A DNA stretch of 41,843 nt, from the NCBI GenBank assembly GCA_022826805.1, contig JAJDUH010000046.1, forward strand, positions 1 through 41,843, in the 5' to 3' direction. Below are positions 32,925 through 40,690 of the stretch, piece by piece. Source of the DNA: Candidatus Poribacteria bacterium. GTDB taxonomy: Bacteria; Poribacteria; WGA-4E; WGA-3G. The stretch's first letter is position 1; each line of letters starts with the position of its first letter. The position numbers and the translations under genes are program-made. The notes below the pieces were generated by a model that was not told the DNA's origin, did not search any database, and was given only the letters and a program-made list of their open reading frames with translations.

Positions 32925-33284
32925 ATGAAAACGCTCATTTTTCTCGCGATGCTTTTCTCTGTTCTCTCGCTACCCTCAGTTGGTGAATTGACACAAAACG
33001 ACCTGAATAAAATCCATCTGATTGTCAAAGAAGCGACCGGGCCGATAGAGGCAAACGTTGCCGTTGTGAGAACCGAAGTGAAACACTTGAATACGAAAAT
33101 CGACGACAAATTTAATAGCATCGAAAAGAACTTCGATAGACAGAGCAATTTGATCATTGCCTGCATTGCGATCCCCATGGCACTCATTGCGATTTTAGTC
33201 TCATGGCGGAGCATTCGAGACAACGCGCAAAGCAAACAGATCGAAGAACTCACACGTAAAATCGAGATCCTCGAACAACAGTGA
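32925..33284 (+). CDS. Exported small coiled-coil protein with a membrane helix
   Basis: 119 residues. The N-terminus MKTLIFLAMLFSVLSLPSVG looks like a signal sequence. A coiled coil follows (VVRTEVKHLNTKIDDKFNSI), then a membrane helix LIIACIAIPMALIAILVSWR and a C-terminal helix (KQIEELTRKIEILEQQ). I choose ATG 32925; GTG 32904 would lengthen the signal peptide. It has the same plan as the frameshifted gene at 31371. The upstream sequence ggtggtactaacgtgaaa resembles ggtggcactaccacgaat upstream of that gene, so the pair may share an origin. Confidence 0.6.
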   Translation: MKTLIFLAMLFSVLSLPSVGELTQNDLNKIHLIVKEATGPIEANVAVVRTEVKHLNTKIDDKFNSIEKNFDRQSNLIIACIAIPMALIAILVSWRSIRDNAQSKQIEELTRKIEILEQQ

Positions 33285-33389
33285 GTCGGTGATGGGGCGG
33301 TGTTGTTGGGCGTTATCGGTTCTGGTTTTTTGGGCTGGTCCTCAGAGTATTGGCGGATTTTTATGTCAACTTTCTTTGAAAATGAGTAA

Positions 33390-33629
33390 AAGTTCAAGGC
33401 GTATATTCAGAAGCACACCGATGAGGTGTTTGGTGAGGAGATTCGTTGGGTGGCAAGGAGTTTTCGGGGAGAGACAGGTCAGATACGCCCCGATCTGGTG
33501 GGTTGGGATGTCAACGGCAATCTTGTGATTGTTGAAGTCAAACCGTTGGATCCGAAACCAGGTCGTAATCAGTATAACAAGCCTCGTCAGGCGATAGGGC
33601 AAGTGATACATAAGGTGATTCAATCTTAG
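33390..33629 (+). pseudogene. PD-(D/E)xK nuclease-like fragment
   Basis: The frame downstream of TAA (33387-33389) reads KFKAYIQKHTDEVFGEEIRW, ...GQIRPDLVGWDVNGNLVIVE and VKPLDPKPGRNQYNKPRQAI. RPDLVGWD followed by VIVEVK gives the D-x(n)-E-x-K core of restriction-like nucleases. No ATG precedes it; GTG 33426 would shorten the first helix. The frame is open before the TAA as well (GSGFLGWSSEYWRIF), so a stop may have split a longer gene. It could be a short Holliday-junction-resolvase-like protein, but truncation seems likelier. Confidence 0.5.
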
Positions 33630-33660
33630 GGTGCCGGAACATAAAGGAGATTTACTTATT

Positions 33661-36297
33661 ATGTTCAAATCAAAAGTTCAAATCATCACAATTTCTTTGG
33701 TATTAATTGTTTCTATGGCTCAAGCAGATTTTGAATTTGAATGGCTCACAAACGAAACACATCAAGGTCAGGAAACAACTACTCCTGTGGAACCTCTACA
33801 GATTAATATATTAGGCAAAGAAGTTGAGGTATTTGATGATAGCTTTGCTTTAAAATTACATGATCGTTACAATGTGTATCTTGATAACTATTCTTGGACA
33901 CATGAATACAGTTATGCTTTGTTTAATGCTTTCGAGCAAATACCTGTACCTTATTGGGACTCGCTTGAGCGATCTATGTGGCATCTCGTTGATATAGAAA
34001 TAGACAACGATATACTTATTTTGAATAACGGTAACAACACATCTATCTTGATTTCTTTAAACGCTTTTTCAAACGCGAATTCTATGTTAGCTGAGATAGA
34101 TGGTGTTCGAGGTAAATTGTTTAGCAAAAGACTACATAATGCTGTTTTAAGGTATATTACAGACCATGGTAGCAATAGACAGCGTATAGATTATATATTA
34201 TCGGAGAGGTATGATGTTAGTCTCAATCCACCCGATTATTCCGAATTAACAAAACATACCACGGGTGAATTTAATGAGCGTTTTACCACATTCAAAAACG
34301 AGGAAATTCTCACCGTAATAACTATGTTGGAAGAATTCCCTTCAGGAATGATAACGACGCCCGGACTGAGATATATCGTCAGAAGATTAGATGGTACACC
34401 TCACCCTTTACATCCAGAAGCACCAGCTGTGGCTTGGACAGATCCAGGATATATTGAATTTATGGAATCTGCTTTTACTGGTGATTATCAACATCTACAG
34501 CGACTTATATTGCATGAGAAAGCACATTTTCTGTGGTCGCATTTGTTCGATGATAAATTAAAGGAAGATTGGAAAATATTAGGAGAATGGCACCAGGATA
34601 AAGATGGTAAATGGTTTACTCTAAACGAAACAGAATTTGTATCCGCGTATGCTCACGATGAAAACCCTAATGAGGATATGGCTGAAACAATTAGCTATTA
34701 CATAGTTAATCCTGACAAGTTAAGAGCTGTGTCACCAAAGAAGTATGAATTTATTCAAAACAGGGTTATGCACGGTAATAGATATATCTCAAAAATACGT
34801 GAAGATTTAACTTTTAGAGTTTATAATTTGTATCCCGATTACGTGTATCCTGGTAAAATCATAAGAGTAAAAATACAAGTATCGGGTTTGCCGGAGGAAG
34901 ATAAGTTTGTAACCGTAGAATTGGAATTACATCACGAGAATATATTAGATTTATCAGCAGGTGGTTTCACTAGAATATATAGCCCTGAAGGTGATAAATA
35001 TACTGATCAATATTTTGCACCTGTAGATATAGATGGCAATAGAATATCACAAAGCAATATATTAAGAACGGAATTTAAAATATCTAAGTATTTACCCAGT
35101 GGGTACTGGCAACCAGGCGGTATACAGGTGTGGGACCCCAATGGCACACCTCGATTTACCACTGATAAAAAGTTTGGTTGGAAGATGTATATAGAAAACC
35201 CCTTACAAGACATTGAATTACCAGAATATATACCAAATTCTTTAAAGTTAACATCTGAAGAAATTAACTCACCTGAAGGTTCCTATATCTCAGTAACGGT
35301 TATGTTTCACGCATCAGATGATACAGGTATTGGCTGGTTTAGGGTGTCGATAAACGATGAAGACTCGGAAACTTATAGTAGGTACTCAGATGGCGGTTTA
35401 CGATATGGAAATAATAGTTACAATAAAGAAACTAGTATGGCTAAAATCTCAATAAAATTCCCGCACTATATGCCAAGAGGTGTATATCAAGTAAACTATA
35501 TTTCGATAACAGATATGGGAAATAATAATCGCAAAATTTATTTTACTGAGTCAGGTGAAGATGAGCACCCGGTATCTATCTACATAGATACAAAAACTCC
35601 TGATACAGAAAATCCGATCATGGATATAAATAGAATAAAGGTTGTTGCTAATCCCACTAATCCTGATAACCCTAACGGTGAAACCATTGTTGATATAGAT
35701 TTCTATGTAAGAGATAATATAAGCGGATACATACTAGGCGGTGTAAGTATAAGGGATCCGCTGGGAAACACTCATCATAGATGGCATTACCCAGACAACA
35801 GAAATAAAATGTATCCAGATTATAACACTACAAGATTTCGTAAGTTCACAAAGCAAATTTTACTTCCTGTTGGTAGTCACCCAGGTATTTGGGGTATTAC
35901 TAATATAAAAATTGAAGATAGAGCAGGAAATAAAAAGAATTATGACTTTACTGAAATAGTTAGATTTGAAGTTGATGAGGATGTACCCGCTGCCCCCAGT
36001 ATCGTAAGAAATGCTCTGTTATCTAATTATCCTAATCCTTTTAATCCTGAAACTTGGATTCCCTATCAGTTAGCAAAGCAATCTAAAGTAAGCATATCTA
36101 TCTATTCTGTGGACGGTAAAATGATTAAGAATTTAGATTTAGGTTATCAGCCAGCTGGTATCTATCGATCTCGTGGTAAAGCTGCCTATTGGGATGGCAA
36201 AAACGAAATCGGCGAAAAAGTGAGTAGCGGAGTTTATTTCTATACTCTTAATGCAAAAAATTTCTCAGCGACTCGCAAAATGCTCATCGTGAAATAG
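33661..36297 (+). CDS. Large secreted protein with HExxH metallopeptidase motif and FlgD-like C-terminal domain
   Basis: About 878 residues. A signal peptide (MFKSKVQIITISLVLIVSMA) starts it. LILHEKAHFLW (near residue 275) is a zinc-metallopeptidase HExxH motif, and NPNEDMAETISYY about 60 residues later supplies possible further acidic ligands. Two beta-rich regions follow (about 390-500 and 520-760). The end, NYPNPFNPETWIPYQLAKQS, LDLGYQPAGIYRS, AAYWDGKNEIGEKVSSGVYF and ATRKMLIVK, is a FlgD-Ig-like domain used as C-terminal sorting domain in many secreted proteins. AAGGAG precedes ATG 33661. The gene is clearly more AT-rich than its neighbours, which suggests recent transfer. Cleavage target unknown. 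Confidence 0.8.
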   Translation: MFKSKVQIITISLVLIVSMAQADFEFEWLTNETHQGQETTTPVEPLQINILGKEVEVFDDSFALKLHDRYNVYLDNYSWTHEYSYALFNAFEQIPVPYWDSLERSMWHLVDIEIDNDILILNNGNNTSILISLNAFSNANSMLAEIDGVRGKLFSKRLHNAVLRYITDHGSNRQRIDYILSERYDVSLNPPDYSELTKHTTGEFNERFTTFKNEEILTVITMLEEFPSGMITTPGLRYIVRRLDGTPHPLHPEAPAVAWTDPGYIEFMESAFTGDYQHLQRLILHEKAHFLWSHLFDDKLKEDWKILGEWHQDKDGKWFTLNETEFVSAYAHDENPNEDMAETISYYIVNPDKLRAVSPKKYEFIQNRVMHGNRYISKIREDLTFRVYNLYPDYVYPGKIIRVKIQVSGLPEEDKFVTVELELHHENILDLSAGGFTRIYSPEGDKYTDQYFAPVDIDGNRISQSNILRTEFKISKYLPSGYWQPGGIQVWDPNGTPRFTTDKKFGWKMYIENPLQDIELPEYIPNSLKLTSEEINSPEGSYISVTVMFHASDDTGIGWFRVSINDEDSETYSRYSDGGLRYGNNSYNKETSMAKISIKFPHYMPRGVYQVNYISITDMGNNNRKIYFTESGEDEHPVSIYIDTKTPDTENPIMDINRIKVVANPTNPDNPNGETIVDIDFYVRDNISGYILGGVSIRDPLGNTHHRWHYPDNRNKMYPDYNTTRFRKFTKQILLPVGSHPGIWGITNIKIEDRAGNKKNYDFTEIVRFEVDEDVPAAPSIVRNALLSNYPNPFNPETWIPYQLAKQSKVSISIYSVDGKMIKNLDLGYQPAGIYRSRGKAAYWDGKNEIGEKVSSGVYFYTLNAKNFSATRKMLIVK

Positions 36298-36299
36298 TA

Positions 36300-36479
36300 T
36301 CAAATAACAAACAAGGCAGGGGACAGCAGCAACCCGTTAGGTTCACTTTTGGAGAAGATTTGCCCCTCGTTGATGCAGATGAGAATGAGCGAATAGTACG
36401 CGTCGTTGATATTATCGGTAAGGCTGCATTGATAGAATATCGTCCTTTTTTAAAGAAAACCCATGACATCGAGGGATAG
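36300..36479 (+). pseudogene. Protein-like fragment without start
   Basis: A frame open across the end of the preceding gene reads QQQPVRFTFGEDLPLVDADE then NERIVRVVDIIGKAALIEYR and PFLKKTHDIEG, stop at 36477-36479. Composition is protein-like, but I see no start codon beyond a TTG inside it and no family match. It is probably a gene scrap. Confidence 0.4.
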
Positions 36480-36509
36480 AACCTCTAGGAACACCAAATC
36501 ACTTGGATG

Positions 36510-36560
36510 CTCCCTCTCCAAACCGCGTGTGCGACTCTCACCGCACACGGCTTTCCCTGT
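36510..36560 (-). mobile_element. Possible group II intron remnant
   Basis: The minus strand has AAAGCCGTGTGCG-gtgagagt-CGCACACGCGGTTTGG with an 8-bp perfect inner stem (36526-36533 with 36542-36549). This resembles the conserved AGCCGTGTGCGGTGAAAGTC / GCACGGTT hairpin upstream of the reverse-transcriptase ORF in bacterial group II introns. No reverse transcriptase is present, so at most a scrap remains. Confidence 0.5.
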
Positions 36561-36589
36561 CAACAACAAATACTACACAAAGATTTACC

Positions 36590-36618
36590 TTGACTTTTTA
36601 CTGATTTTATGGTATTAT
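36590..36618 (+). promoter_or_regulatory. Sigma70-type promoter of the 219-aa gene
   Basis: TTGACT (36590-36595), 17 bp, TATTAT (36613-36618). It gives a leader of about 130 nt with two hairpins before the ribosome site. Confidence 0.7.
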
Positions 36619-36625
36619 TGCGCCA

Positions 36626-36692
36626 GTTTCAATTGGCGGTTTACTCACCACTTGAAACCCTCTAAATTAACCCGAGTTGCTACTAACGGGTT
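36626..36692 (+). promoter_or_regulatory. Structured mRNA leader with two hairpins
   Basis: GTTTCAA (36626-36632) pairs with TTGAAAC (36652-36658), and AACCCG (36669-36674) pairs with CGGGTT (36687-36692) followed by TTGAAG. The second, with GTT-TT after it, could act as a weak terminator/attenuator. The loop includes ggcggtttactcac, which matches bases 63-76 at the left end of the window. Confidence 0.45.
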
Positions 36693-36755
36693 TTGAAGAT
36701 TTCAAAGACAATAATGAGTCCCCACAAGCAACAGACCCATCCAAAGGAGAATAAA

Positions 36756-37415
36756 ATGAAAATTGCATTCAACAGTGGGAATCCTGTAGATCTCTCAGCC
36801 ATAGAATCGATGGATGTCAGTGATACCGATGGCAACGTAAAAATTGTCGTTCGCTACCAGACGAGAAAGGGAGCGAACGTTAATTGTATTAACTTCCGTA
36901 GGGCACTAAGCCTTGATCCTTACAGAGCGGTGTCCAGAGAGTTTGCTGAGGAAATGGTTGAGGAAATTGAAAGCCTCACGCAGCAGCCAGATCGACCAAT
37001 TGAGAAAGTCATTGACTTAAAAGCTTGGTGTATCGGTTGTCTAAGCGTGGATCTTAACACCGCAACAGATACTCAAGCGACACTTGCTTTAGCGCGATTG
37101 TGTTGGCATTGGAGTATTGGTAGAAATAACCACCCCTCTGAGAAGCAGTTGGAAAAAAGAACTAAATTAGATACCAGCACCATTAATCGCATCACAGACA
37201 AAGACAACTACAAGCGATGTGTTAAGGATCTCATGCACAATTGCTTCCTTTTCGAGCCGCAGACCGCTGAAGAATTCAGGGCGTGGGTAGCGGGATATGG
37301 GAACATGCCAACACGGTTCGGCAAGCGCATGCGGCTTTGTGAAGATGAAGTTGAAATGCTGGTGAAATCTGCCGCCAACTATCATAGGATAGTGTTGCCG
37401 GACTTCTCCAGGTAA
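36756..37415 (+). CDS. Protein of unknown function (219 aa)
   Basis: I do not recognise this family. AAAGGAG seven bases upstream fixes ATG 36756; longer starts are not needed. The first 60 residues look like a beta-rich region (KIVVRYQTRKGANVNCINFR). The rest is helical with several Cys, His and Trp (AWCIGCLSVDLNT; LCWHWSIGRNNHPSEKQLEK; NCFLFEPQT). The segment LEKRTKLDTSTINRITDKDN might be a helix-turn-helix. It lies alone behind its own promoter and converges with the Rpn-type gene downstream. Confidence 0.7.
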   Translation: MKIAFNSGNPVDLSAIESMDVSDTDGNVKIVVRYQTRKGANVNCINFRRALSLDPYRAVSREFAEEMVEEIESLTQQPDRPIEKVIDLKAWCIGCLSVDLNTATDTQATLALARLCWHWSIGRNNHPSEKQLEKRTKLDTSTINRITDKDNYKRCVKDLMHNCFLFEPQTAEEFRAWVAGYGNMPTRFGKRMRLCEDEVEMLVKSAANYHRIVLPDFSR

Positions 37416-37454
37416 ACTTTGCTCTGCGGAGTTTGAAAGTAATTACAGGTTTTG

Positions 37455-38516
37455 CTATAAGTGTTCTTGGAAAGCCCTAAAACTTGTAGTAGTGGAAGCC
37501 TGGAGGTTCAGCTTCTTCAAACGATCGAGGTCGCGAATCGCTTCAAGAACCGATCGCACTGCGGTGACCTCGGCGTTTGGGAAGCGTTCATTGAGGATGG
37601 CGAGCGTGCTTTCAATACTCGTCTGACGCGCACCTTGTTCTATACCTTGTTCTATACCTTGCTCTAAGTAATGTTCTGCCATACTTTGCATCAGAGATGC
37701 CTCCTCTGTTGAAAGACTCAAGGTTTGCTGATGTTCAGAGATGAACTGTTCTAAAATCTCACGCTCTTCAACCGAACGTTGATAGAAAACTAACAGGTAA
37801 AGATAATAGAGTGCCTGTTTCCAAGACGCACCCTCTGCCACACTCAGGGTCTCAAGATGTCCACTCAAACGCTCCAACGCAGCACTGAACTCCCCAGCAT
37901 CCGCAGACTCGCGTTTCAAGAGCGTCATCAGCCAACCGAACGGACGTTCTGTCTTCAACAGGGTCGCATCCGATTCAGACTTGACACCCAGAAAAAGCGT
38001 CTCAAACTGAGGGACAAACCGAACTAACGGGCCCGGAACATCCATCAACGTCTCAAGCGAAGGCAACGTTTGCCAGACCTGTTCACCCGTATAAAAAACG
38101 ACAGGGATAATCGGACGAAACCGCCACTGCCCTTTCGGAACATTCTCCGATACCCACTTCTGACGCTGCTGATCCCATATCTGCACCATGTAAAATAGCA
38201 ACCGAAACCCCATCGCAGGGTCTACCGTGGATTGATGTTCCAGCAGAACGTAGATCATCACCTCCGTTTCATCAGCCTCCGGGAACGGCAAGAGGAACAC
38301 GAGGTCCGATTCTTGTTCGCGGAGATTGTCGGCAATAAAAGTCGTATTGACACGGTGAACCTTGCGAAAGTCAAGCGAGTCTACGAGGTCGCTCCCAATG
38401 ATTTCAAGCAGCCCGTGGAGGTTATCCGTGTTCGATAACAACCATTTCGCGCTCCGGTCCGGAAATGTTCCAAGGGGTTCTTGTAAGAAAGAGAGGACCT
38501 CGTCAAAAACGTTCAT
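37455..38516 (-). CDS. Rpn/YhgA-like PD-(D/E)xK nuclease family protein
   Basis: A 353-residue protein of the Rpn recombination-promoting nuclease/putative transposase group. The catalytic core is SDLVFLLPF...VMIYVLLEHQST (D-x(n)-E-x-Q, near residues 70-95), followed by MGFRLLFYMVQIWD and PIIPVVFYTGEQVW, all characteristic. The C-terminal tail has the repeat EQGIEQGIEQGARQTS, from a 12-bp DNA repeat (ttgttctatacc), common in this family and possibly variable by slippage. The function of chromosomal Rpn proteins is DNA cleavage linked to recombination or defence. It has its own promoter (38571-38599). Confidence 0.85.
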   Translation of the reverse strand: MNVFDEVLSFLQEPLGTFPDRSAKWLLSNTDNLHGLLEIIGSDLVDSLDFRKVHRVNTTFIADNLREQESDLVFLLPFPEADETEVMIYVLLEHQSTVDPAMGFRLLFYMVQIWDQQRQKWVSENVPKGQWRFRPIIPVVFYTGEQVWQTLPSLETLMDVPGPLVRFVPQFETLFLGVKSESDATLLKTERPFGWLMTLLKRESADAGEFSAALERLSGHLETLSVAEGASWKQALYYLYLLVFYQRSVEEREILEQFISEHQQTLSLSTEEASLMQSMAEHYLEQGIEQGIEQGARQTSIESTLAILNERFPNAEVTAVRSVLEAIRDLDRLKKLNLQASTTTSFRAFQEHL

Positions 38517-38570
38517 CAGATTTCACCCGCCGCACATCATGAGAAACATATTGCGTTTCAGATACCTTTT

Positions 38571-38599
38571 ATTTTACCCAATTTTTTTGCGGCTGTCAA
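38571..38599 (-). promoter_or_regulatory. Sigma70-type promoter of the Rpn-type gene
   Basis: On the minus strand TTGACA (38599-38594), 17 bp, TAAAAT (38576-38571), about 55 bp before ATG 38516. Confidence 0.75.
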
Positions 38600-38949
38600 T
38601 CTCATTTTCAGCATGAGAAAGGTAAGTGAAACGCCGACATCTCCAAAACGGGTCGAGTAGTCCAAGCGCATCACCGGTTCGCTCGTGCCCCAAAAACCGA
38701 CACATTTTCCCACTTGCGGGGGGATACAGGCGGTATCCGTTATTTTGCGTAAATCCTATGGGTCCAAGAAATTAATAAGAGGGTGCGGCCAAGTTCCTGA
38801 ATCCTAAGCACTTCAGAAGTTCAAAGCAGGTTCTTCTTAGCCAAGTATAGACGATCACAGGAATCCGCCTATCATAAGGTCTTATGATACTATTTCTGTA
38901 TCAGCATCTTCCGTGTCGCAGTGAAATCGCCTGCGGATAGCGTGTAGAA
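38600..38949. other. Gene-free region with palindromes
   Basis: No gene is visible. GGATAC-aggcg-GTATCC (near 38728-38744) and ATCATAAG-gt-CTTATGAT (38871-38888) are perfect inverted repeats; the second may be an operator or a repeat end. The segment tttgcgtaaatcctatggg near 38752 resembles cgcgtaagtcctgttatagg on the minus strand at 22350, so an intergenic repeat family may be shared. Confidence 0.5.
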
Positions 38950-39022
38950 TTGACATCCTCTCCGCGCTAAAGCGCGGAGATTCCTTTTGTTCCTCGTGGG
39001 AACATTCTCTGCTCAGGCAGAG
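38950..39022 (-). ncRNA. Omega-RNA-like 3' end of the TnpB element
   Basis: Three hairpins follow in series on the minus strand, overlapping the end of TnpB: CTCTGC-ctga-GCAGAG (39022-39007, with the TGA stop in its loop), GTTCC-cacga-GGAAC (39003-38989) and CTCCGCGC-ttta-GCGCGGAG (38979-38960). They are followed by GAGGATGTCAA, the likely right end of the element. TnpB nucleases use an RNA from this very region; the bases after the right end would act as guide. The 5' limit of the RNA inside tnpB is not known. Confidence 0.6.
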
Positions 39023-40206
39023 CAACATCGGGTTTCTAATTGAAATCCGATGGACGATGCCATAGTCGCCGCTACTGGGTCGCCAAGGCGGCCCAGATAC
39101 TTTTGTCTTATATTGATTGCACCAACACCATCGCGATGATATGTAAATCCACATTTACATTTGTAATCACGAGTGCTTGGCTTATGTTTATTACCGCAAT
39201 TTGGGCATGTCTGTGAAGTGTAAGACTCATCAATCACTTCAACTTTGATGCCTAAAGCTTTGGCTTTATAGGTTACCAATTGTGTGATTTTACCAAAAGC
39301 CCACTGATGTAACTTCTGATTGGCACGTCTGCCATAGTTGATATTCCCGCGTATTCCAGTTAAATCACCTAACACAATAGTGCCAATATCGCGTTCTTCA
39401 CACAGCTTCACAAATTTGGTGGTATGTTTATGTAAGCCGTCCATGATTTGATTATCTATCTTGCGAATGCGTTTCCATTTGCGTTTCACAAGATGCCACC
39501 AACGCTGAGAATGACGTTTACACCTGTCTATTTTCTTGCCAAAAGACGCAATCACCTTATTCCTCAACCGGTATAAACTCCGAATATGCCGCCCATTGAA
39601 GATGTTAGTAATCAAGCCATCATGACTTACCATAGGATGCACCTCGCCAATATCAACTCCAACAATACCTTCAGATTCACACTTCACAGCCTTATCAATC
39701 TTGTAAACAAAATGCAACTCATATTGACCTCTGTTATACACAAGATTAATGATGGCTGGTATATTCTCGAGATTAAATTTCTTTGGCAAATCTACCACCA
39801 AAGGTTTATTGCCTCTGCCGTTAGACATAACAACTTGTTTGCCAAACAAGCCTTCTTTGAAACGAATTGCTGATTTCTTCCAAGTGGTTGTTTGAAATCT
39901 TTTCTCTTTATGCGGAGGTCTCGCTGTTTTATCGCCATTGCGTCTTAATACGCAGAATCCATGCCAATTCTTGAAATATCTCGAACGTACTTCCTGTATA
40001 CTCTGTGAATGTAAAGGTTGCGATTTACTTAATTGTTTATCCAGCCACAATTCACAAGACTTGATACACGGAAAGTAACCCCAAGAACCATGCATATAAC
40101 ACCATACCTCCTGCAACACCAAACACTCACGCCAGACAGACGCTGACGCAGAATTTAACTCATCCAGTTGGACAGAATAAGGTATCTTGAGTTTATAGGT
40201 TCGCAC
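39013..40206 (-). CDS. tnpB: TnpB (IS605 OrfB-type) RNA-guided nuclease
   Basis: A 397-residue TnpB protein. The RuvC nuclease residues are in EGIVGVDIGEVHPMVSHDG (Asp), IGTIVLGDLTGIRGNINY (Asp/Glu region) and the last HRDGVGAINI (Asp). The zinc finger is TCPNCGNKHKPSTRDYKCKC with four cysteines. The N-terminal YKLKIPYSVQLDELN domain and the helical WRECLVLQEVWCYMHGSW region are typical. One family feature differs: the usual GDL-x-x-E motif reads GDLTGIR, without the glutamate at its usual place, so activity must be tested. GTG 40206 has GAGGT upstream. No TnpA (Y1 transposase) is near, so this is an IS1341-type lone element. It has its own promoter at 40237-40265. Confidence 0.9.
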   Translation of the reverse strand: MRTYKLKIPYSVQLDELNSASASVWRECLVLQEVWCYMHGSWGYFPCIKSCELWLDKQLSKSQPLHSQSIQEVRSRYFKNWHGFCVLRRNGDKTARPPHKEKRFQTTTWKKSAIRFKEGLFGKQVVMSNGRGNKPLVVDLPKKFNLENIPAIINLVYNRGQYELHFVYKIDKAVKCESEGIVGVDIGEVHPMVSHDGLITNIFNGRHIRSLYRLRNKVIASFGKKIDRCKRHSQRWWHLVKRKWKRIRKIDNQIMDGLHKHTTKFVKLCEERDIGTIVLGDLTGIRGNINYGRRANQKLHQWAFGKITQLVTYKAKALGIKVEVIDESYTSQTCPNCGNKHKPSTRDYKCKCGFTYHRDGVGAINIRQKYLGRLGDPVAATMASSIGFQLETRCCSA

Positions 40207-40236
40207 AAAATATTTACCTCACATATATTTAGTTAT

Positions 40237-40265
40237 AGTATAGCACATACTTAGTCGCAAGTCAA
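40237..40265 (-). promoter_or_regulatory. Sigma70-type promoter of tnpB
   Basis: On the minus strand TTGACT (40265-40260), 17 bp, TATACT (40242-40237). It lies 31 bp before GTG 40206. Confidence 0.7.
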
Positions 40266-40273
40266 ATTAAATT

Positions 40274-40302
40274 TTGACAATTTTATAGCAATAGACTACA
40301 AT
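40274..40302 (+). promoter_or_regulatory. Sigma70-type promoter of the 53-aa peptide gene
   Basis: TTGACA (40274-40279), 17 bp, TACAAT (40297-40302); divergent from the tnpB promoter with 8 bp between their -35 boxes. Confidence 0.7.
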
Positions 40303-40314
40303 TTAAGCAAAAAG

Positions 40315-40345
40315 AAACAGGCTCGCAACAACAACGAGCCTGTTT
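40315..40345. terminator. Strong hairpin: 5' leader structure (+) or terminator (-)
   Basis: AAACAGGCTCG-caacaacaa-CGAGCCTGTTT, a perfect 11-bp stem. On the minus strand it is followed by CTTTTT, a good intrinsic terminator; on the plus strand it would be the first structure of the mRNA from 40309 and may limit ribosome access. Confidence 0.65.
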
Positions 40346-40373
40346 CATATCACGCAACAAGGGAGTACAGCCC

Positions 40374-40535
40374 ATGTTTACGCCGAATACTTTAGCAAGG
40401 ATTGAAACTGAAATGCTGGCATCGAGAAAAGCAGCAAAATCAATCCAAAGATGGAAAACTTTTCTGAAAATATTAATTGGTATGTTCCTTATAATATTCA
40501 CAGCGTTTTTGAATTCCATCATACAGATTATCTGA
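40374..40535 (+). CDS. 53-aa membrane peptide, possible toxin
   Basis: The peptide reads MFTPNTLARIETEMLASRKA, AKSIQRWKTFLKILIGMFLI and IFTAFLNSIIQII: a charged helical N-terminus followed by one hydrophobic helix of about 22 residues. GGGAG (40361-40365) lies eight bases before ATG 40374. It has its own promoter and a leader hairpin. Small hydrophobic peptides with structured leaders and antisense promoters are typical of type I toxin-antitoxin systems. The opposite strand has a rival open frame of 79 codons (40283-40522), but that overlaps the hairpin and lacks a good ribosome site. Confidence 0.45.
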   Translation: MFTPNTLARIETEMLASRKAAKSIQRWKTFLKILIGMFLIIFTAFLNSIIQII

Positions 40536-40553
40536 AAACCAGAAATCTGTCAA
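40525..40553 (-). promoter_or_regulatory. Possible antisense promoter
   Basis: On the minus strand TTGACA (40553-40548), 17 bp, TAATCT (40530-40525); the -35 is perfect but the -10 weak. The transcript would run against the 53-aa gene and end at the T-run hairpin 40345-40315. Confidence 0.4.
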
Positions 40554-40580
40554 GCAAAAAATTTTTACTTGACAGATTTC
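40542..40580. repeat. 13-bp inverted repeat carrying two -35 boxes
   Basis: GAAATCTGTCAAG (40542-40554), 13 nt, CTTGACAGATTTC (40568-40580). Each arm has TTGACA on the strand reading outward, giving divergent promoters. On the plus side a second small palindrome GATTTC-ag-GAAATC (40575-40588) lies in the promoter spacer. Confidence 0.8.
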
Positions 40581-40597
40581 AGGAAATCAGATATACT
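40569..40597 (+). promoter_or_regulatory. Sigma70-type promoter before a structured RNA
   Basis: TTGACA (40569-40574), 17 bp, TATACT (40592-40597). The spacer carries GATTTCAGGAAATC, an inverted repeat that could be an operator. No ORF with ribosome site follows on the plus strand. Confidence 0.7.
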
Positions 40598-40603
40598 GCA
40601 CAC

Positions 40604-40690
40604 GTCTCAACTGAAATAGCGGACGGTGCTTTAGCCCGGCCTGTTGAGATAACCTGATTAGGTAAATTATCTTATCTGTCTGGTGGCTTT
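40604..40690 (+). ncRNA. Candidate small structured RNA
   Basis: The transcript expected from the promoter at 40569-40597 folds: TCTCAAC (40605-40611) pairs with GTTGAGA (40643-40649). Inside, CGG-u-GC (40624-40629), loop ttta and GC-CCG (40634-40638) make a second stem. ACCT-gatt-AGGT (40652-40663) makes a third. A T5 run (40688-40692) might end it, without a GC-rich stem directly before. It overlaps the 3' end of the small minus-strand gene at 40667-40816. I find no match to a known class by eye. Confidence 0.4.

Noticed and set aside
32834..33397. Minus-strand frame of 187 codons
   Set aside because: It lies opposite a plus-strand gene with signal peptide, coiled coil and membrane helix; its own composition (many Ser, Arg, Ile) is that of a shadow frame.
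36626..36650. Second IS630 trace (tcaattggcggtttactcac, similar to bases 58-77)
   Set aside because: Only 20 bp match with one difference and the flanking translation does not continue into the transposase; kept as a curiosity.
38882..39154. Minus-strand frame of 90 codons at the end of tnpB
   Set aside because: It overlaps tnpB in another frame and runs through the three omega-RNA hairpins.
40283..40522. Minus-strand frame of 79 codons opposite the 53-aa peptide
   Set aside because: It runs through the hairpin with terminator T-run, has no clear ribosome site and no family match; the strand is better explained as an antisense RNA.
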